The notes: generated from the letters alone by a model not told the origin. 64,000 bases of DNA from Fictibacillus nanhaiensis (GCF_023715445.1 NZ_JAMBOD010000001.1:1426001-1490000); one strand, 5' to 3'; counted from the first letter of the stretch, positions 25,068 through 33,640 are shown. Made by a program: numbers and translations.

Positions 25068-26147
25068 ATGAATGTTCAGACAGTTAGGGAAGATCCGATC
25101 GTCCAATCTTTAGAGCTTTGGCATCAGAGTATACGCACTAACAACATAGAAGAAGCGGATCGATTACATAATGAAATAAAGAGAACGATTATACAAAAAA
25201 AGGATTCTGACACAGAGTCCTATTACCAGTTGTATAAAAGCCGCTATCTTATATTAAAGGGAGATATGTCAGCAGCTCATGTAGAGCTTCAGCAGATTAA
25301 AAATGTCTATAGGATCGGGGACGAATTGAGGGGCTTCTACTTCCATTTTTTTAGTGGTATCCTCTCTACCAATCTGGGAGAATATGAACAAGCTGAAGCA
25401 AGCTTCATACAAGCGTATCGTCTATTAAACTATGTTTCTGAAGGGACGGTGAGAGCCGATTTCTTCTATAAGGCATCCATCCTGTATTACCATATTCGTC
25501 AGCCCTTAACGGCACTTAACTATGCCAACGATGCACTAAAAGGATTGAACGAATATCCCGGTTATGAAGTCATCACAGCGGACTGTGAGAACCTATTGGG
25601 ACTTTGCTGCACGTCACTAAGACAGTACGCAAAAGGCGAAGAACATTTTTTAACGGCATTCGATATGGCGAAAAAAGTAGATCATCAGAAACTCTCTCTC
25701 CTTATCAAGTACAACCTGGGCTACCTATACGCAGAACAGAACATCTCAGACCTCGCGATCCGTTATCTGTTAGAAGTATACGAACAAGAGGAACCGTATT
25801 ATAAGACCATTTACCTTCTTGCACGTGAGCATTATAAACTAAACAATCTCGAACAAGCAGAATTTTTCGTTAAAAAAGGAATCGGATGCACGAATGAAGA
25901 ATATAAACATCACTTTCGTATTATGAAAGCTTTAAATAGTGGTGTGGAAGACAATGAGTTAGAGGTCATCGTGACAGATGGGATTCATTTTTTTGAGAAA
26001 CATGAGCTCTTTGGATTTGTTGAAGACTACTCAGGAGAGTTAGCACAATATTTCCATCAGAAAGCAAACCATCAAAAAGCGAATCATTACTTCCACAAAG
26101 CAATTCTTGCCAAACAAAACCTGCAAAAAAAGGAGGCGCTAAAATGA
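25068..26147 (+). CDS. Rap-family TPR response-regulator phosphatase/anti-activator
   Basis: A 359-aa protein with the Rap layout: an N-terminal three-helix bundle (ELWHQSIRTNNIEEADRLHN) and then about six TPR units, e.g. GEYEQAEASFIQAYRLLNYV, QYAKGEEHFLTAFDMAKKV and HQKANHYFHKAILAKQNLQK. Rap proteins dephosphorylate Spo0F~P or block ComA-like activators and are inhibited by a Phr peptide. A phr-like gene overlaps its stop codon by ATGA. GGAGGAGAAGTTAA precedes the ATG. The target is unknown. It is divergent from the zincophore operon. Confidence 0.85.
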   Translation: MNVQTVREDPIVQSLELWHQSIRTNNIEEADRLHNEIKRTIIQKKDSDTESYYQLYKSRYLILKGDMSAAHVELQQIKNVYRIGDELRGFYFHFFSGILSTNLGEYEQAEASFIQAYRLLNYVSEGTVRADFFYKASILYYHIRQPLTALNYANDALKGLNEYPGYEVITADCENLLGLCCTSLRQYAKGEEHFLTAFDMAKKVDHQKLSLLIKYNLGYLYAEQNISDLAIRYLLEVYEQEEPYYKTIYLLAREHYKLNNLEQAEFFVKKGIGCTNEEYKHHFRIMKALNSGVEDNELEVIVTDGIHFFEKHELFGFVEDYSGELAQYFHQKANHQKANHYFHKAILAKQNLQKKEALK

Positions 26148-26278
26148 AAAGAATCTTTACAGGAATCATTATCACTTCCCTGGCTCTGACAGCTGTCATC
26201 GCAGTTAGCTCTTTTTCAGGAGGATCTGTTAACCATGCTGAACATGGCCGTACGCTGACCATCTCACAGAATCTCTAA
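26144..26278 (+). CDS. Phr-type signalling peptide precursor
   Basis: A 44-aa precursor starting in the stop codon of the rap-like gene, with AGGAGG seven bases upstream. It has a Sec signal (MKRIFTGIIITSLALTAVIA) and a C-terminal export region VNHAEHGRTLTISQNL. The pentapeptide GRTLT has the Arg-2 and Thr-5 pattern of PhrA (ARNQT), PhrC (ERGMT) and similar signals. The mature peptide should be exported, trimmed, re-imported by Opp and bind the Rap protein. The exact mature sequence is inferred. Confidence 0.8.
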   Translation: MKRIFTGIIITSLALTAVIAVSSFSGGSVNHAEHGRTLTISQNL

Positions 26279-26302
26279 TTTCCACAGATATAACGGTAGT
26301 GT

Positions 26303-26334
26303 AAAAAAAACCTCCTCACCTGAAGTGAGGAGGT
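26303..26334. terminator. Terminator after rap-phr
   Basis: CCTCCTCA / TGAGGAGG with a seven-base loop. The T-run is best on the minus strand (T8), with a weaker TAGATTT on the plus strand. It separates rap-phr from the decayed dehydrogenase on the other strand. Confidence 0.7.
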
Positions 26335-26454
26335 AGATTTGCATTTACGTTCTTTTTTCTTAACCCCCATTCTCAATCCCATTTTTTCTTCATTACAGGA
26401 ATTCTCTTTTTTACGCGTGCATTAAGTATTTCTATTTAAGGATTTATTCAATTA

Positions 26455-26800
26455 TGTTAACTTTTATGACGACATTTCCCTTCTTATGTCCTTTTTCGAC
26501 ATATCTATGAGTTCAACAATCTCTTCAAACGCATAGTACCTGTCGATGACCACTTTTAACCTCCCCGTCTCAACCAATTCTTAAAGGACGTTTAGTGCTT
26601 CGGAAGTTTCAGGTGAATTTTGGCCTAATATTAGATTCATACTGCCATACGAATGAATAGAACAATGGTTCACTCTTTAATAACTGCTCTTTCATTAATT
26701 TCCCCTTAATTAAATTAGTAAAGCTGCCTATGATGGCAGCTAAATCAGCAGGTAAAATATAATCTATTAAATTTGTCATTCGTCCAATCCATTTGATAAA
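26455..26800 (-). pseudogene. Zinc-type alcohol dehydrogenase / quinone oxidoreductase remnant
   Basis: Minus-strand pieces read as an MDR-family C-terminus in shifting frames: FTNLIKGKLMKEQLLKSEP, then LILGQNSPETSEALNVL-stop-ELVETGRLKVVIDRYYAFEE, then in another frame VEKGHKKGK. The VIDR-Y-FEE and E-GHKKG motifs are the family C-terminal signature. One in-frame TAA and at least two frameshifts exclude function. No N-terminal half is visible. Confidence 0.75.
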
Positions 26801-26852
26801 ACTTAGAATTTAATATATTAACAATGTTTTTTTGAAATATGGGGGGGTTAAT

Positions 26853-27539
26853 ATGAAATTAATAGATATTCAAAAACCATATAACACGATTATCAGCCTC
26901 GGCAGTGAATGTGGTCCAGCCTTACATCTTAGAAGGCATAATTTAAGAAGAGCCTCTTTACCCTTTGATTGGGTCGTCTCTCCTTCCCTAGCTGATCTTA
27001 ATAGACTTATAAAAACAAAATTTCAAGGTTATATGGAGATTGGGAATATGAGTAAAATTGAAAAAGATAGACCCGGATTTGTTTTAGATGAAGCAGGAAA
27101 TAATGTTGGATCTCATTCTCACTTTATAAAAGATAATCAATTTAACGTTATATCCGTTCATGATTTCCCAATCATCCCAAATCAGGAATGGCAAACCATG
27201 TATCCTCTCTATAAACAAAAACTAAATAAAAGAATAGAAAGATTTTATTACTTGTTAAACAATAGTCAATCTATTTTGCTTATGAGATGGTCAGCTTTAA
27301 ATGTTGATGCAGTTCAGTTAAGAAGTGAAGTTACTCAATTAGAAATCATTCTGTCAGAAGTAGTAAAGGGTGAATTTAAGATACTGATTATCATTTCAAC
27401 GCATGGTATAAATGGTATAACCAGTATGGAATGGGGATTGAAAAACGTTTGCGTTGTTCAAGTGCCTTATAACACTAATCCCATAACAGATAATACAACT
27501 TGGGATTATCTATTAAGAGGGATTTCAATAAAGGGTTGA
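26853..27539 (+). CDS. DUF1796 family putative cysteine peptidase-like protein
   Basis: A 228-aa protein of the papain-like DUF1796 group. It begins with the family motif IISLGSECGPALHLRRHNLR (candidate nucleophile Cys about residue 19), then SLPFDWVVSPSLADLNRLI, VHDFP and a late THG. The start ATG at 26853 follows GGGGGGG; a TTG 21 nt earlier overlaps that site. Isolated gene. Peptidase activity is predicted from the fold only. Confidence 0.8.
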   Translation: MKLIDIQKPYNTIISLGSECGPALHLRRHNLRRASLPFDWVVSPSLADLNRLIKTKFQGYMEIGNMSKIEKDRPGFVLDEAGNNVGSHSHFIKDNQFNVISVHDFPIIPNQEWQTMYPLYKQKLNKRIERFYYLLNNSQSILLMRWSALNVDAVQLRSEVTQLEIILSEVVKGEFKILIIISTHGINGITSMEWGLKNVCVVQVPYNTNPITDNTTWDYLLRGISIKG

Positions 27540-27647
27540 TTCGAATTCTTTTGAGTGTTTTCAAAATAACAACATAATTGAGACCGGCTAAAAAGTATTT
27601 TAGTATGCCTCTGGTCTTTACGGTACGTGTTCTTTTATTTATTACAC

Positions 27648-27773
27648 GTTCGCTCAATAAAGGCGAGTTTTCGCTCAAACGATTGCTCGTTTCACGCAAA
27701 CCAGGCCTCGTTTCGCTCAAACGGCATGGAGTTTCATGCGCAGGCCTCTCATTTTCGCTCAAAAAGGAAATTC
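27648..27773. repeat. Six-unit tandem array with exact 21-bp period
   Basis: Units begin at 27648, 27669, 27690, 27711, 27732 and 27753 with the shared start TTTCGCTCAAA (variants TTTCACGCAAA, TTTCATGCG). The middle of each unit varies and most end near CTCG or GAG. Read on the minus strand the array would encode heptads of the form LSE-x4. It lies in the gap between the DUF1796 gene and wrbA. Confidence 0.75.
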
Positions 27774-27822
27774 TATCTGTAAAAAACACATTAGAAGCGT
27801 ACAGATTAACAAAATTATTAAA

Positions 27823-27876
27823 GCTGACCGCAAAAGGGCATATTTCTTGTCCTTTTGGGCCAGCCTCTTTTTTTTA
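27823..27876 (+). terminator. Strong plus-strand terminator
   Basis: A stem of about 17 bp, GCTGACCGCAAAAGG...CCTTTTGGGCCAGC (one bulge), followed by CTC and T9. It is about 280 nt after the DUF1796 stop, so a transcript would include the tandem array. Confidence 0.85.
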
Positions 27877-27946
27877 GTTTTAGTCGTTTTATATAAATAA
27901 GCATTATAATTCGTACTGCTCGCTTACAATAAAAAACGTTATGTTT

Positions 27947-28558
27947 TTATTGATTGCCCTTTTTTACCCACTCTGCAACAGTCACTGTACGTTTAGCCTG
28001 ATGCTTCACAGCAGCTTGTACATCTTCTACCATTTGACCGTTTTGATCAACGGTAACACTTGTGCCATAAGGGTTCCCGCCTGCAGCAAACGTAACCGGA
28101 TCCGTATAGCCTGGAGTCGCAACGATCGCTCCCCAATGATACATCGTCGTATAAAGGGACAAGATCGTGGCTTCTTGGCCACCGTGAGAATTTTGAGCAG
28201 ATGTCATTGCGCTGACTACTTTGTTAACCAGTTTACCGTTAAACCAAAGACCACCCGTCGTATCTAGGAATTGTTTCATTTGAGAAGGCATGTTTCCAAA
28301 GCGCGTTGGTACACTAAAAATGATAGCATCCGCCCACTCCAGGTCTTCTAAACTAACTTCAGGTACATCCTTTGTAGCTTCAACATGACTTTTCCAGGCA
28401 GGATTCCCTTCAATAGCAGATTGTGGCGCAAGTTCAGGGACTTTCAGTACTTTAACTTCAGCTCCAGCTTCTTTACCGCCTTCTTCAGCCCATTTTGAAA
28501 GCTGATAGTTGGTTCCTCCCATACTGTAATAAATAACAGCTAGTTTTACGTTGGACAT
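27947..28558 (-). CDS. wrbA: WrbA-family NAD(P)H:quinone oxidoreductase
   Basis: A 203-aa flavodoxin-fold enzyme reducing quinones by two electrons, protecting against redox cycling. The FMN phosphate loop is YYSMGGTNYQLS (residues 10-21). The family segments FSVPTRFGNMPSQMKQFLDT (about residues 81-100), SAQNSHGGQEATI and GGNPYGTS are intact. AGGAGG precedes the ATG. It may be quinone-responsive, like the catE-type gene earlier in the window; no operator was assigned. Confidence 0.92.
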   Translation of the reverse strand: MSNVKLAVIYYSMGGTNYQLSKWAEEGGKEAGAEVKVLKVPELAPQSAIEGNPAWKSHVEATKDVPEVSLEDLEWADAIIFSVPTRFGNMPSQMKQFLDTTGGLWFNGKLVNKVVSAMTSAQNSHGGQEATILSLYTTMYHWGAIVATPGYTDPVTFAAGGNPYGTSVTVDQNGQMVEDVQAAVKHQAKRTVTVAEWVKKGNQ

Positions 28559-28829
28559 GTGTGTTTCCTCCTATTAATAAAAATTATTAGATACTTACTT
28601 ATTTCTATTACCTTTAATCATTTCCTTCAAACTTTTTTATTTTTTTATGATTTCTATATCTAGAACTTTTGCCTGGATCTTCACATTGATATAAATAGCG
28701 GGATAAACATCATCCCAATTTGCTCCCATATTTTTTTTACACCACTCCTTTAGGTAAGTCTCTGTTATCTTATTATCCTTTTTTCTTTATAAAAAATGCA
28801 TGACAGGAAGTATTTAAGATTCAATCAAA
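28559..28829. other. Intergenic region upstream of wrbA
   Basis: AT-rich; contains the wrbA promoter region but no clear box. A short degenerate stretch near 28640-28740 resembles no known protein. Confidence 0.3.
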
Positions 28830-28870
28830 AAAATCATGCTTTATTCCAAGTAAAGGATTCGCATGATTTT
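28830..28870. terminator. Hairpin with T-run
   Basis: AAAATCATGC / GCATGATTTT, perfect ten-base arms with a 21-nt loop, then GTTTTT on the plus strand and T-rich sequence on the other. No gene obviously ends into it. Confidence 0.5.
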
Positions 28871-28941
28871 GTTTTTCTATTTTGCAGTCATTCTTCATTA
28901 GTGAATGATTATCTAACTCCTACTTCCTTTACTTGCTAATT

Positions 28942-28973
28942 AAAAAACACAACTATAATAAAATAGTTGTGTT
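28942..28973 (-). terminator. Terminator of ExsC-like gene
   Basis: AACACAACTA / TAGTTGTGTT, eight-base loop, T6 on the minus strand; 11 nt past the stop codon. Confidence 0.88.
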
Positions 28974-28983
28974 CAAAATCTTC

Positions 28984-29412
28984 TTAATCACTTACAGCAA
29001 TACCAGAAAAGCTCTCAGGTCCAACACGAATTACGCCTACTAAACTGGATGAAACAAACATTGTGTATGTGAGTTGAGTTGCAGCTGGTGGATTAAAATC
29101 TAATGCATTGAAAGCAAATACTTGAGGTCCTAAAATATTCAAGTCCATATTTTCTGTTGCAGAATAAACTAATGGATCAGTAGATAAGGTACCTCTTACT
29201 ACTGTAATGGTAATTGATGTGGCAGCAGGCAATAGAGGAAGTTGCAGAGATACCGTACCAGACATAGAAACACGGATATTCGTTCCGGCGTTCTGTGTTG
29301 CTAATCCGATTCTACCAACTAATTGAGGAGTATTAGCAGCCAGTATAGGAACAGAGATCGAGTTTGAATAACTAGCATTCTGACTAGTTCTTAAATCTAA
29401 AAATCGAGCCAA
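28984..29412 (-). CDS. ExsC-like spore-surface beta-sandwich protein
   Basis: A 142-aa beta-rich protein without a signal peptide. It has a run of short strands (INITVVRG-type segments: ATSITITVVRGTLSTDPLVY; FAFNALDFNPPAATQLTYTM) and ends VGVIRVGPESFSGIAV, resembling the end of Bacillus exosporium protein ExsC. A jelly-roll or BclA-C-terminal-like fold is likely. The start is probably TTG 29412, six bases after GGGGGTG; a GTG nine bases earlier lies inside that site. Spore-coat or exosporium location is inferred. Confidence 0.55.
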   Translation of the reverse strand: MARFLDLRTSQNASYSNSISVPILAANTPQLVGRIGLATQNAGTNIRVSMSGTVSLQLPLLPAATSITITVVRGTLSTDPLVYSATENMDLNILGPQVFAFNALDFNPPAATQLTYTMFVSSSLVGVIRVGPESFSGIAVSD

Positions 29413-29523
29413 TCTTTCCACCCCCTTCCTATCTATATTCTATGAATTTAAAAGGAGAATGCTTGTACAAACATGGAAGTTTAATACAGAATTTTTAGTA
29501 TCGAAACGATAACATACAGCTGA

Positions 29524-29546
29524 CGGAAAAGCTCTCCCCTTTTCCG
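29524..29546. other. Perfect hairpin without T-run
   Basis: CGGAAAAG / CTTTTCCG with a seven-base loop between the ExsC-like gene and the DUF218 gene. Role unknown. Confidence 0.3.
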
Positions 29547-29694
29547 AACAGTCTAGTGTCCCTGCCGAAAATGATATATGTATATCTTTATAATAACTTT
29601 ACATAGAAACAATGAGAGGTTAACAAATCACTGTTAATTTGGTACATGTGCTTATACCACAGCTCAAAAATCATAAAGCGAGGGGAAATAACTT

Positions 29695-30828
29695 ATGAAT
29701 AGATTGAAGAAGAAGATGGGACTAGGACTTGCTGCTGTACTGACAGCCACTTCATTATCTGCAGCATATGTGACGACAGGGTCTTCAGCTGCACCTTCTG
29801 AAGATGTCAGCATTATAAAGAATGATGAACCTACATCAAACCGTATCGATCAATTAAAAGACATTGCCATGCATTTTTACTGGCATGGAGGCGATGTTAA
29901 AAAAGCTGAAGAAGAAATATTCAAAGGAATAACGCTTAAAGGAAAATTCGATGTTGTCGAAAACGCGTTCAAAGAAGCGACAACGATCGATCCACTCGAT
30001 AATGATCTAAAGATTTCTCTAGCATCTACTCAGATCATTCAGAAAAAAATCCCAGAGGCTCTAGAGACCTACAAACAGGTACTGAACTTAGAACCGGACC
30101 ATTATAATGCAAACCTGCTCTATGGGACCTATTCAAAGGTTAACGGAGACGAAAAAACCTACAAGACATCGTTAGCTAAGCTGATGCAAATCGATCCCGC
30201 AAGAACCAAAGAATATATGCAGAGGTTTGAATCAACAGAAGAGATCATGGACACTGAACTAAACACTGAAGTTCCAGAAAGTCTGCCCCAAAAAGATCAT
30301 GCGATCGTTATTTTGGGTTATGCTCTAGCGGATGATGGAAAGATGCAGCAAACACTGATCGAGCGTTTAAAAGCGGGTCTTAAAATCGCAAAAGAATACC
30401 CCAACTCCAAAATTATCGTATCAGGCGGAGTCCCAAAACAAGGAGTAACAGAAGCAGATGCGATGAGTGAATGGTTGATCTCACAGGGTATCGAAAAAGA
30501 AAGAATCATCCTTGAGAATAAATCAACAGACACGGTAGAGAACGGTCTTTTCTCGATGGATAAGCTTGAAAAAGAAGGATTAAAAGATGTTACCCTCGTA
30601 ACAAGTGCAAGCCACATGAGACGAGCGCTGACCGTATTTAACGAAGCGAGCGACCTCCTGGATAAAATGAACGGAACTCGTACCGAAAGAGACTTTACAA
30701 ATATGGTCTATCTGGATTACTCCTCAATCGAGGAAGCACAGAAAGTCACGAAAGACGAAAGAATGGTCATCTACCGTGATCTTCTCAGAACATCAGGAAT
30801 CTGGCAGTACCCAGATATGCAAAGATAA
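29695..30828 (+). CDS. Exported TPR-DUF218 (YdcF/SanA-like) protein
   Basis: A 377-aa protein with a signal peptide (RLKKKMGLGLAAVLTATSLS, cleavage near AYVTTGSSAA). A TPR region follows at about residues 75-175 (ALETYKQVLNLEPDHYNANL). The DUF218 domain runs from residue 203: HAIVILGYALADDGKM, SKIIVSGGVPKQGVTEADAM, STDTVENGLFS and VTSASHMRRAL. DUF218 proteins such as SanA, ElyC and YdcF act in envelope maintenance. GAGGGGAAATAACTT precedes the ATG. Single gene. Confidence 0.88.
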   Translation: MNRLKKKMGLGLAAVLTATSLSAAYVTTGSSAAPSEDVSIIKNDEPTSNRIDQLKDIAMHFYWHGGDVKKAEEEIFKGITLKGKFDVVENAFKEATTIDPLDNDLKISLASTQIIQKKIPEALETYKQVLNLEPDHYNANLLYGTYSKVNGDEKTYKTSLAKLMQIDPARTKEYMQRFESTEEIMDTELNTEVPESLPQKDHAIVILGYALADDGKMQQTLIERLKAGLKIAKEYPNSKIIVSGGVPKQGVTEADAMSEWLISQGIEKERIILENKSTDTVENGLFSMDKLEKEGLKDVTLVTSASHMRRALTVFNEASDLLDKMNGTRTERDFTNMVYLDYSSIEEAQKVTKDERMVIYRDLLRTSGIWQYPDMQR

Positions 30829-30953
30829 CTCTATTGAATGACATCTTTTAAAGGAGTTATCGATTAGTAAAGGTATCTCTGTTGAAGGAAGAAAAAATTG
30901 TAATTCTCGTGTCTTTTAGCAGTGGAAAGAGAACTAAAAGTGGTAAATGACTT

Positions 30954-31042
30954 AAAAAACGCCCAGATTTGAACTTCACGCCAATGTTAGACATCTTCTA
31001 ACAATAAGGGTGAAGTTCAGACTTTTCTCTGGACGTTTTTTT
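30954..31042. terminator. Long branched hairpin
   Basis: Outer arms AAACGCCCAGA / TCTGGACGTTT, middle arms TGAACTTCAC / GTGAAGTTCA, and an inner TGTTAGA / TCTAACA hairpin. A-run on the left, T7 on the right. It is 125 nt after the DUF218 stop and could act as a terminator. Its nested symmetry is also like a small non-autonomous mobile element. Confidence 0.6.
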
Positions 31043-31087
31043 ATACCCTAATTTTATTTGTCTCTTAAGAAAACGAAGAGCGAAACT

Positions 31088-31552
31088 TCATAGCATTTTA
31101 CTTAATACCCTTAAGAACCCTTTATATAAAAAGATTCTAAAATGAGAAACTGTTATTGAATCTCTAACTATAATATCTTTATGTTTCAAATAATTTTTAA
31201 TTTGTTTTCTTCTATTTGGGATCATAAGCAAAGGTAATTTATTAGGGCTAAACCACTCTATCTTTTCTGTTTCAGGACCATCCTTTATTGGCGAACCGCC
31301 TATTATTTCCCCTAAAAATAAATGTTGCATATCATCGTATTGAGGTTGATAATATTCTCCTATTTTTCGCTTGATTGAAATAATATATCCTGTTTCCTCT
31401 TCCGTTTCTCTTATAGCACAATATTCTAAAGGTTCTTCTTTTTCCAATGTTCCGCCAGGTAAATCCCAGAGTGGATAATCTTTTCTCTTGGCTAACAATA
31501 TATGACCTTCTTTATTGATAACAATAGTAAAACAGCCCGACGTTTTTGCCAT
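31088..31552 (-). CDS. NUDIX hydrolase
   Basis: A 154-aa pyrophosphohydrolase with a complete Nudix box, GTLEKEEPLEYCAIRETEEE then TG (about residues 32-54), coordinating Mg2+. The N-terminal strand CFTIVINKEGHILLAKRKDY is typical. GGAGAAATAACT precedes the ATG. The substrate (nucleotide, sugar-nucleotide or other) cannot be told. Confidence 0.9.
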   Translation of the reverse strand: MAKTSGCFTIVINKEGHILLAKRKDYPLWDLPGGTLEKEEPLEYCAIRETEEETGYIISIKRKIGEYYQPQYDDMQHLFLGEIIGGSPIKDGPETEKIEWFSPNKLPLLMIPNRRKQIKNYLKHKDIIVRDSITVSHFRIFLYKGFLRVLSKML

Positions 31553-31578
31553 AATAGTTATTTCTCCTTTTTAAAGTA

Positions 31579-31640
31579 AACTGCCCTTTCATTCAATAAT
31601 AAAAGCATTTCTCCTTCTTGAAGAAATGCACGCTTTTCTG
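31579..31640 (+). repeat. RH hairpin repeat, copy 1
   Basis: ACTGCCCTTTCATTCAATAA lead, then GCATTTCT...TTCTTG...AGAAATGC hairpin. First copy from the left; it lies between the NUDIX gene and the next gene. Confidence 0.7.
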
Positions 31641-31663
31641 GAGTATGAGTTTGATTAGTTCTT

Positions 31664-32047
31664 TTAGTTTTTTGAAACAGAAACTTTATTTTGTTGAAAC
31701 CCAATCTCTTTGAAATCACCAAAAAATCCTCTCACTTCAATTGAAAAAAACTGATTCGGGTCTTCTATATTTCTGTATAGTCTCTTTGTCTGCGTACTCA
31801 AATTTAAAAAACCCGTTGAAGTGTCATAATATCCATCTGCATACACAAATGTAATACCTTCTGATGTTTCATAACTATCAGTGTTTAATACTAATTCATA
31901 ACAATCAACATCTTTACAGTTCACATCATAGTTTTCAGTTAACCATTGAACAAAGTGATCCTCATTAGGTTTGTTAATAAAAATAGCTATGACTCCAAAT
32001 AACACAATACCAATTAAACCTATTTTAACAAGCCATTTCTTGTTCAA
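31664..32047 (-). CDS. Hypothetical single-pass exported protein
   Basis: A 127-aa protein with an N-terminal membrane anchor (VKIGLIGIVLFGVIAIFI) and a soluble extracytoplasmic domain with two close cysteines (DVNCKDVDCYEL, about residues 42-48). The rest is beta-rich (FVYADGYYDTSTGFLNL). No family recognised. The spacing of the cysteines suggests a disulfide. Confidence 0.65.
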   Translation of the reverse strand: MNKKWLVKIGLIGIVLFGVIAIFINKPNEDHFVQWLTENYDVNCKDVDCYELVLNTDSYETSEGITFVYADGYYDTSTGFLNLSTQTKRLYRNIEDPNQFFSIEVRGFFGDFKEIGFQQNKVSVSKN

Positions 32048-32064
32048 AAAATCCCCCCTAACCT

Positions 32065-32117
32065 ATCCTGCATTTTACTTCCATAAAAAAGTGCACTTCT
32101 CCTTCCTGAAGAAAACC
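32065..32117 (+). repeat. RH hairpin repeat, copy 2
   Basis: ATCCTGCATTTT lead, CCATAAAAAAG, then TGCACTTCTCCTTCCTGAAG; the right arm is cut short (AAAACC). Confidence 0.6.
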
Positions 32118-32243
32118 AGCTAATAGGATGTCAATACTTTCTATAAAAATTTTTAAAACATCCATGTTATAATTCTAAGACATGCCAAATAACCCTCCAA
32201 TCTATTTTTGGAAGGTTCTTCATAATTTACATGAATCTATCAA

Positions 32244-33446
32244 TTAGTATATATCTTGGAAAAGTTCTTTTCTCTTTAGTATGGTATAAATCCAATGTAA
32301 GAGCTTGTTAACACAAGCGATTACTGCTACTTTGAATGGTTTTCCTTCCTCTCGTTTTCGATCATAAAATACTTTGAGTTTCTTATTACGGGAACTTCTT
32401 ATACCACAGAGAACTGCCATATATAATGTGTGTCGTAACCTACTAGAGCCTCTTTTGGTAATTCGATTAATCGTCGCAGTAAATTTACCAGACGAATGAA
32501 CACTCGGATCAATTCCAGAGAAGGCAACTAATTTCTTAGGATGATTAAACCTTTCAATCTCTCCAATTTCTGAAAGAATCGTGGCCGCGATTCTTGCTCC
32601 GATACCAGGGATCGATTGGATAATCTTATATTCTTCTATTTCTCCTGCAAGGGCATCTATTTGATGATCTAATTTTGCTAGATGCTCTTGATATTGGAGA
32701 AGCATGTGAATATACATTTCAAGACTAGTCAGTTGACTCTGATACATTGTATTTTTAAACGGATTTCGATGTGCTGCTTCAATAAGTTTTATAGCCCTCT
32801 CTTTTGCCCAACGCTCTGAACGACTCAGACACAAACTTGCAATCTTATCAGTTAAGCTATCTTCCCCAGTTTGTAATACAGATTCTGAAGTACTAAACTC
32901 TAACAATGTATTTAGAGACACTTTCGAATACAAGTCTCCAAATACTCCTCTATATTCAGGAAACACCTGATCTAATATCGCATGAAACTGTAGTTTCGCT
33001 TGAACATAGAGACCTGTAAGTGTTTCATGTTGTCTTGTTAGATGACGAAGGTTTAAAAGGTTAATCCCTCTCTTTTTATATGGCTCAAGTTCTTCCTTGT
33101 AATACAGTTCACATAACCGATATGCATCGATTTCGTCTGTTTTTACCTTTCTTAAACTAGATTTCTTAGCTTGATGTGATAGTAATGGATTAATCAAGAT
33201 ATACATAAAATTTTGTTCCTCTAAAAACTGTATCACTGGAGTATGATAATGTCCTGTGGACTCTAATATGACAGATGGCCTAACTCCTGACACACACTCT
33301 ACCTCTTTTAAAAAATGCATTAATTCAACTAATTCCTCATTTATATGAGAAATAGTAAAACTTTTCCCGTAAGGACTCCCCTTATCCAAAAATGCTTGAA
33401 CTTGACTTTCCCCTTTTGAAACATCCAGACCAACGACTGGATTCAT
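32244..33446 (-). CDS. IS110-family transposase (element 1)
   Basis: A 400-aa DEDD recombinase. The N-terminal RuvC-like domain starts VVGLDVSKGESQVQAF with the later ILESTGHYHTP and KTDEIDAYRL. The C-terminal Transposase_20 domain has IPGIGARIAATILSEIGEI, LVAFSGIDPSVHSSGKF and TKRGSSRLRHTLYMAV, including the Ser thought to attack DNA. Complete, no frameshift. It differs greatly from the second IS110 transposase at 50936. Confidence 0.95.
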   Translation of the reverse strand: MNPVVGLDVSKGESQVQAFLDKGSPYGKSFTISHINEELVELMHFLKEVECVSGVRPSVILESTGHYHTPVIQFLEEQNFMYILINPLLSHQAKKSSLRKVKTDEIDAYRLCELYYKEELEPYKKRGINLLNLRHLTRQHETLTGLYVQAKLQFHAILDQVFPEYRGVFGDLYSKVSLNTLLEFSTSESVLQTGEDSLTDKIASLCLSRSERWAKERAIKLIEAAHRNPFKNTMYQSQLTSLEMYIHMLLQYQEHLAKLDHQIDALAGEIEEYKIIQSIPGIGARIAATILSEIGEIERFNHPKKLVAFSGIDPSVHSSGKFTATINRITKRGSSRLRHTLYMAVLCGIRSSRNKKLKVFYDRKREEGKPFKVAVIACVNKLLHWIYTILKRKELFQDIY

Positions 33447-33454
33447 TCTTCATC

Positions 33455-33640
33455 TCTCCCTTAGTTAATTACTCACCAGTAACCCTTTTCCACCTTGAAG
33501 TATCATAGCTTCGCTTGTTATACGAGATCAATGTCCCAACCAGCCTCAAACATGTTTCTACAAGTAGGGGGCGGACTGTTTTCTTCACGGAATCCTGTCC
33601 CACGCACCCGAACGTCCTACCCTGGCTACCGATATAATAG
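33455..33640 (-). ncRNA. Probable bridge RNA region of IS110 element 1
   Basis: In the IS110 subgroup the non-coding end upstream of the transposase encodes the bridge (seek) RNA that pairs with target and donor DNA. This stretch is non-coding, more GC-rich than its surroundings (e.g. AAGTAGGGGGCGGACTG, CCACGCACCCGAACGTCC) and in the right place. Fold and loops not computed. Confidence 0.5.

Noticed and set aside
27648-27773. CRISPR-like array
   Set aside because: Period of 21 bp with partial heads, no separable identical repeats and unique spacers, no cas genes.
27475-27789. 104-codon minus-strand ORF over the 21-bp array
   Set aside because: Open only because of the 21-bp period; antisense to the DUF1796 3' end and no ribosome site.
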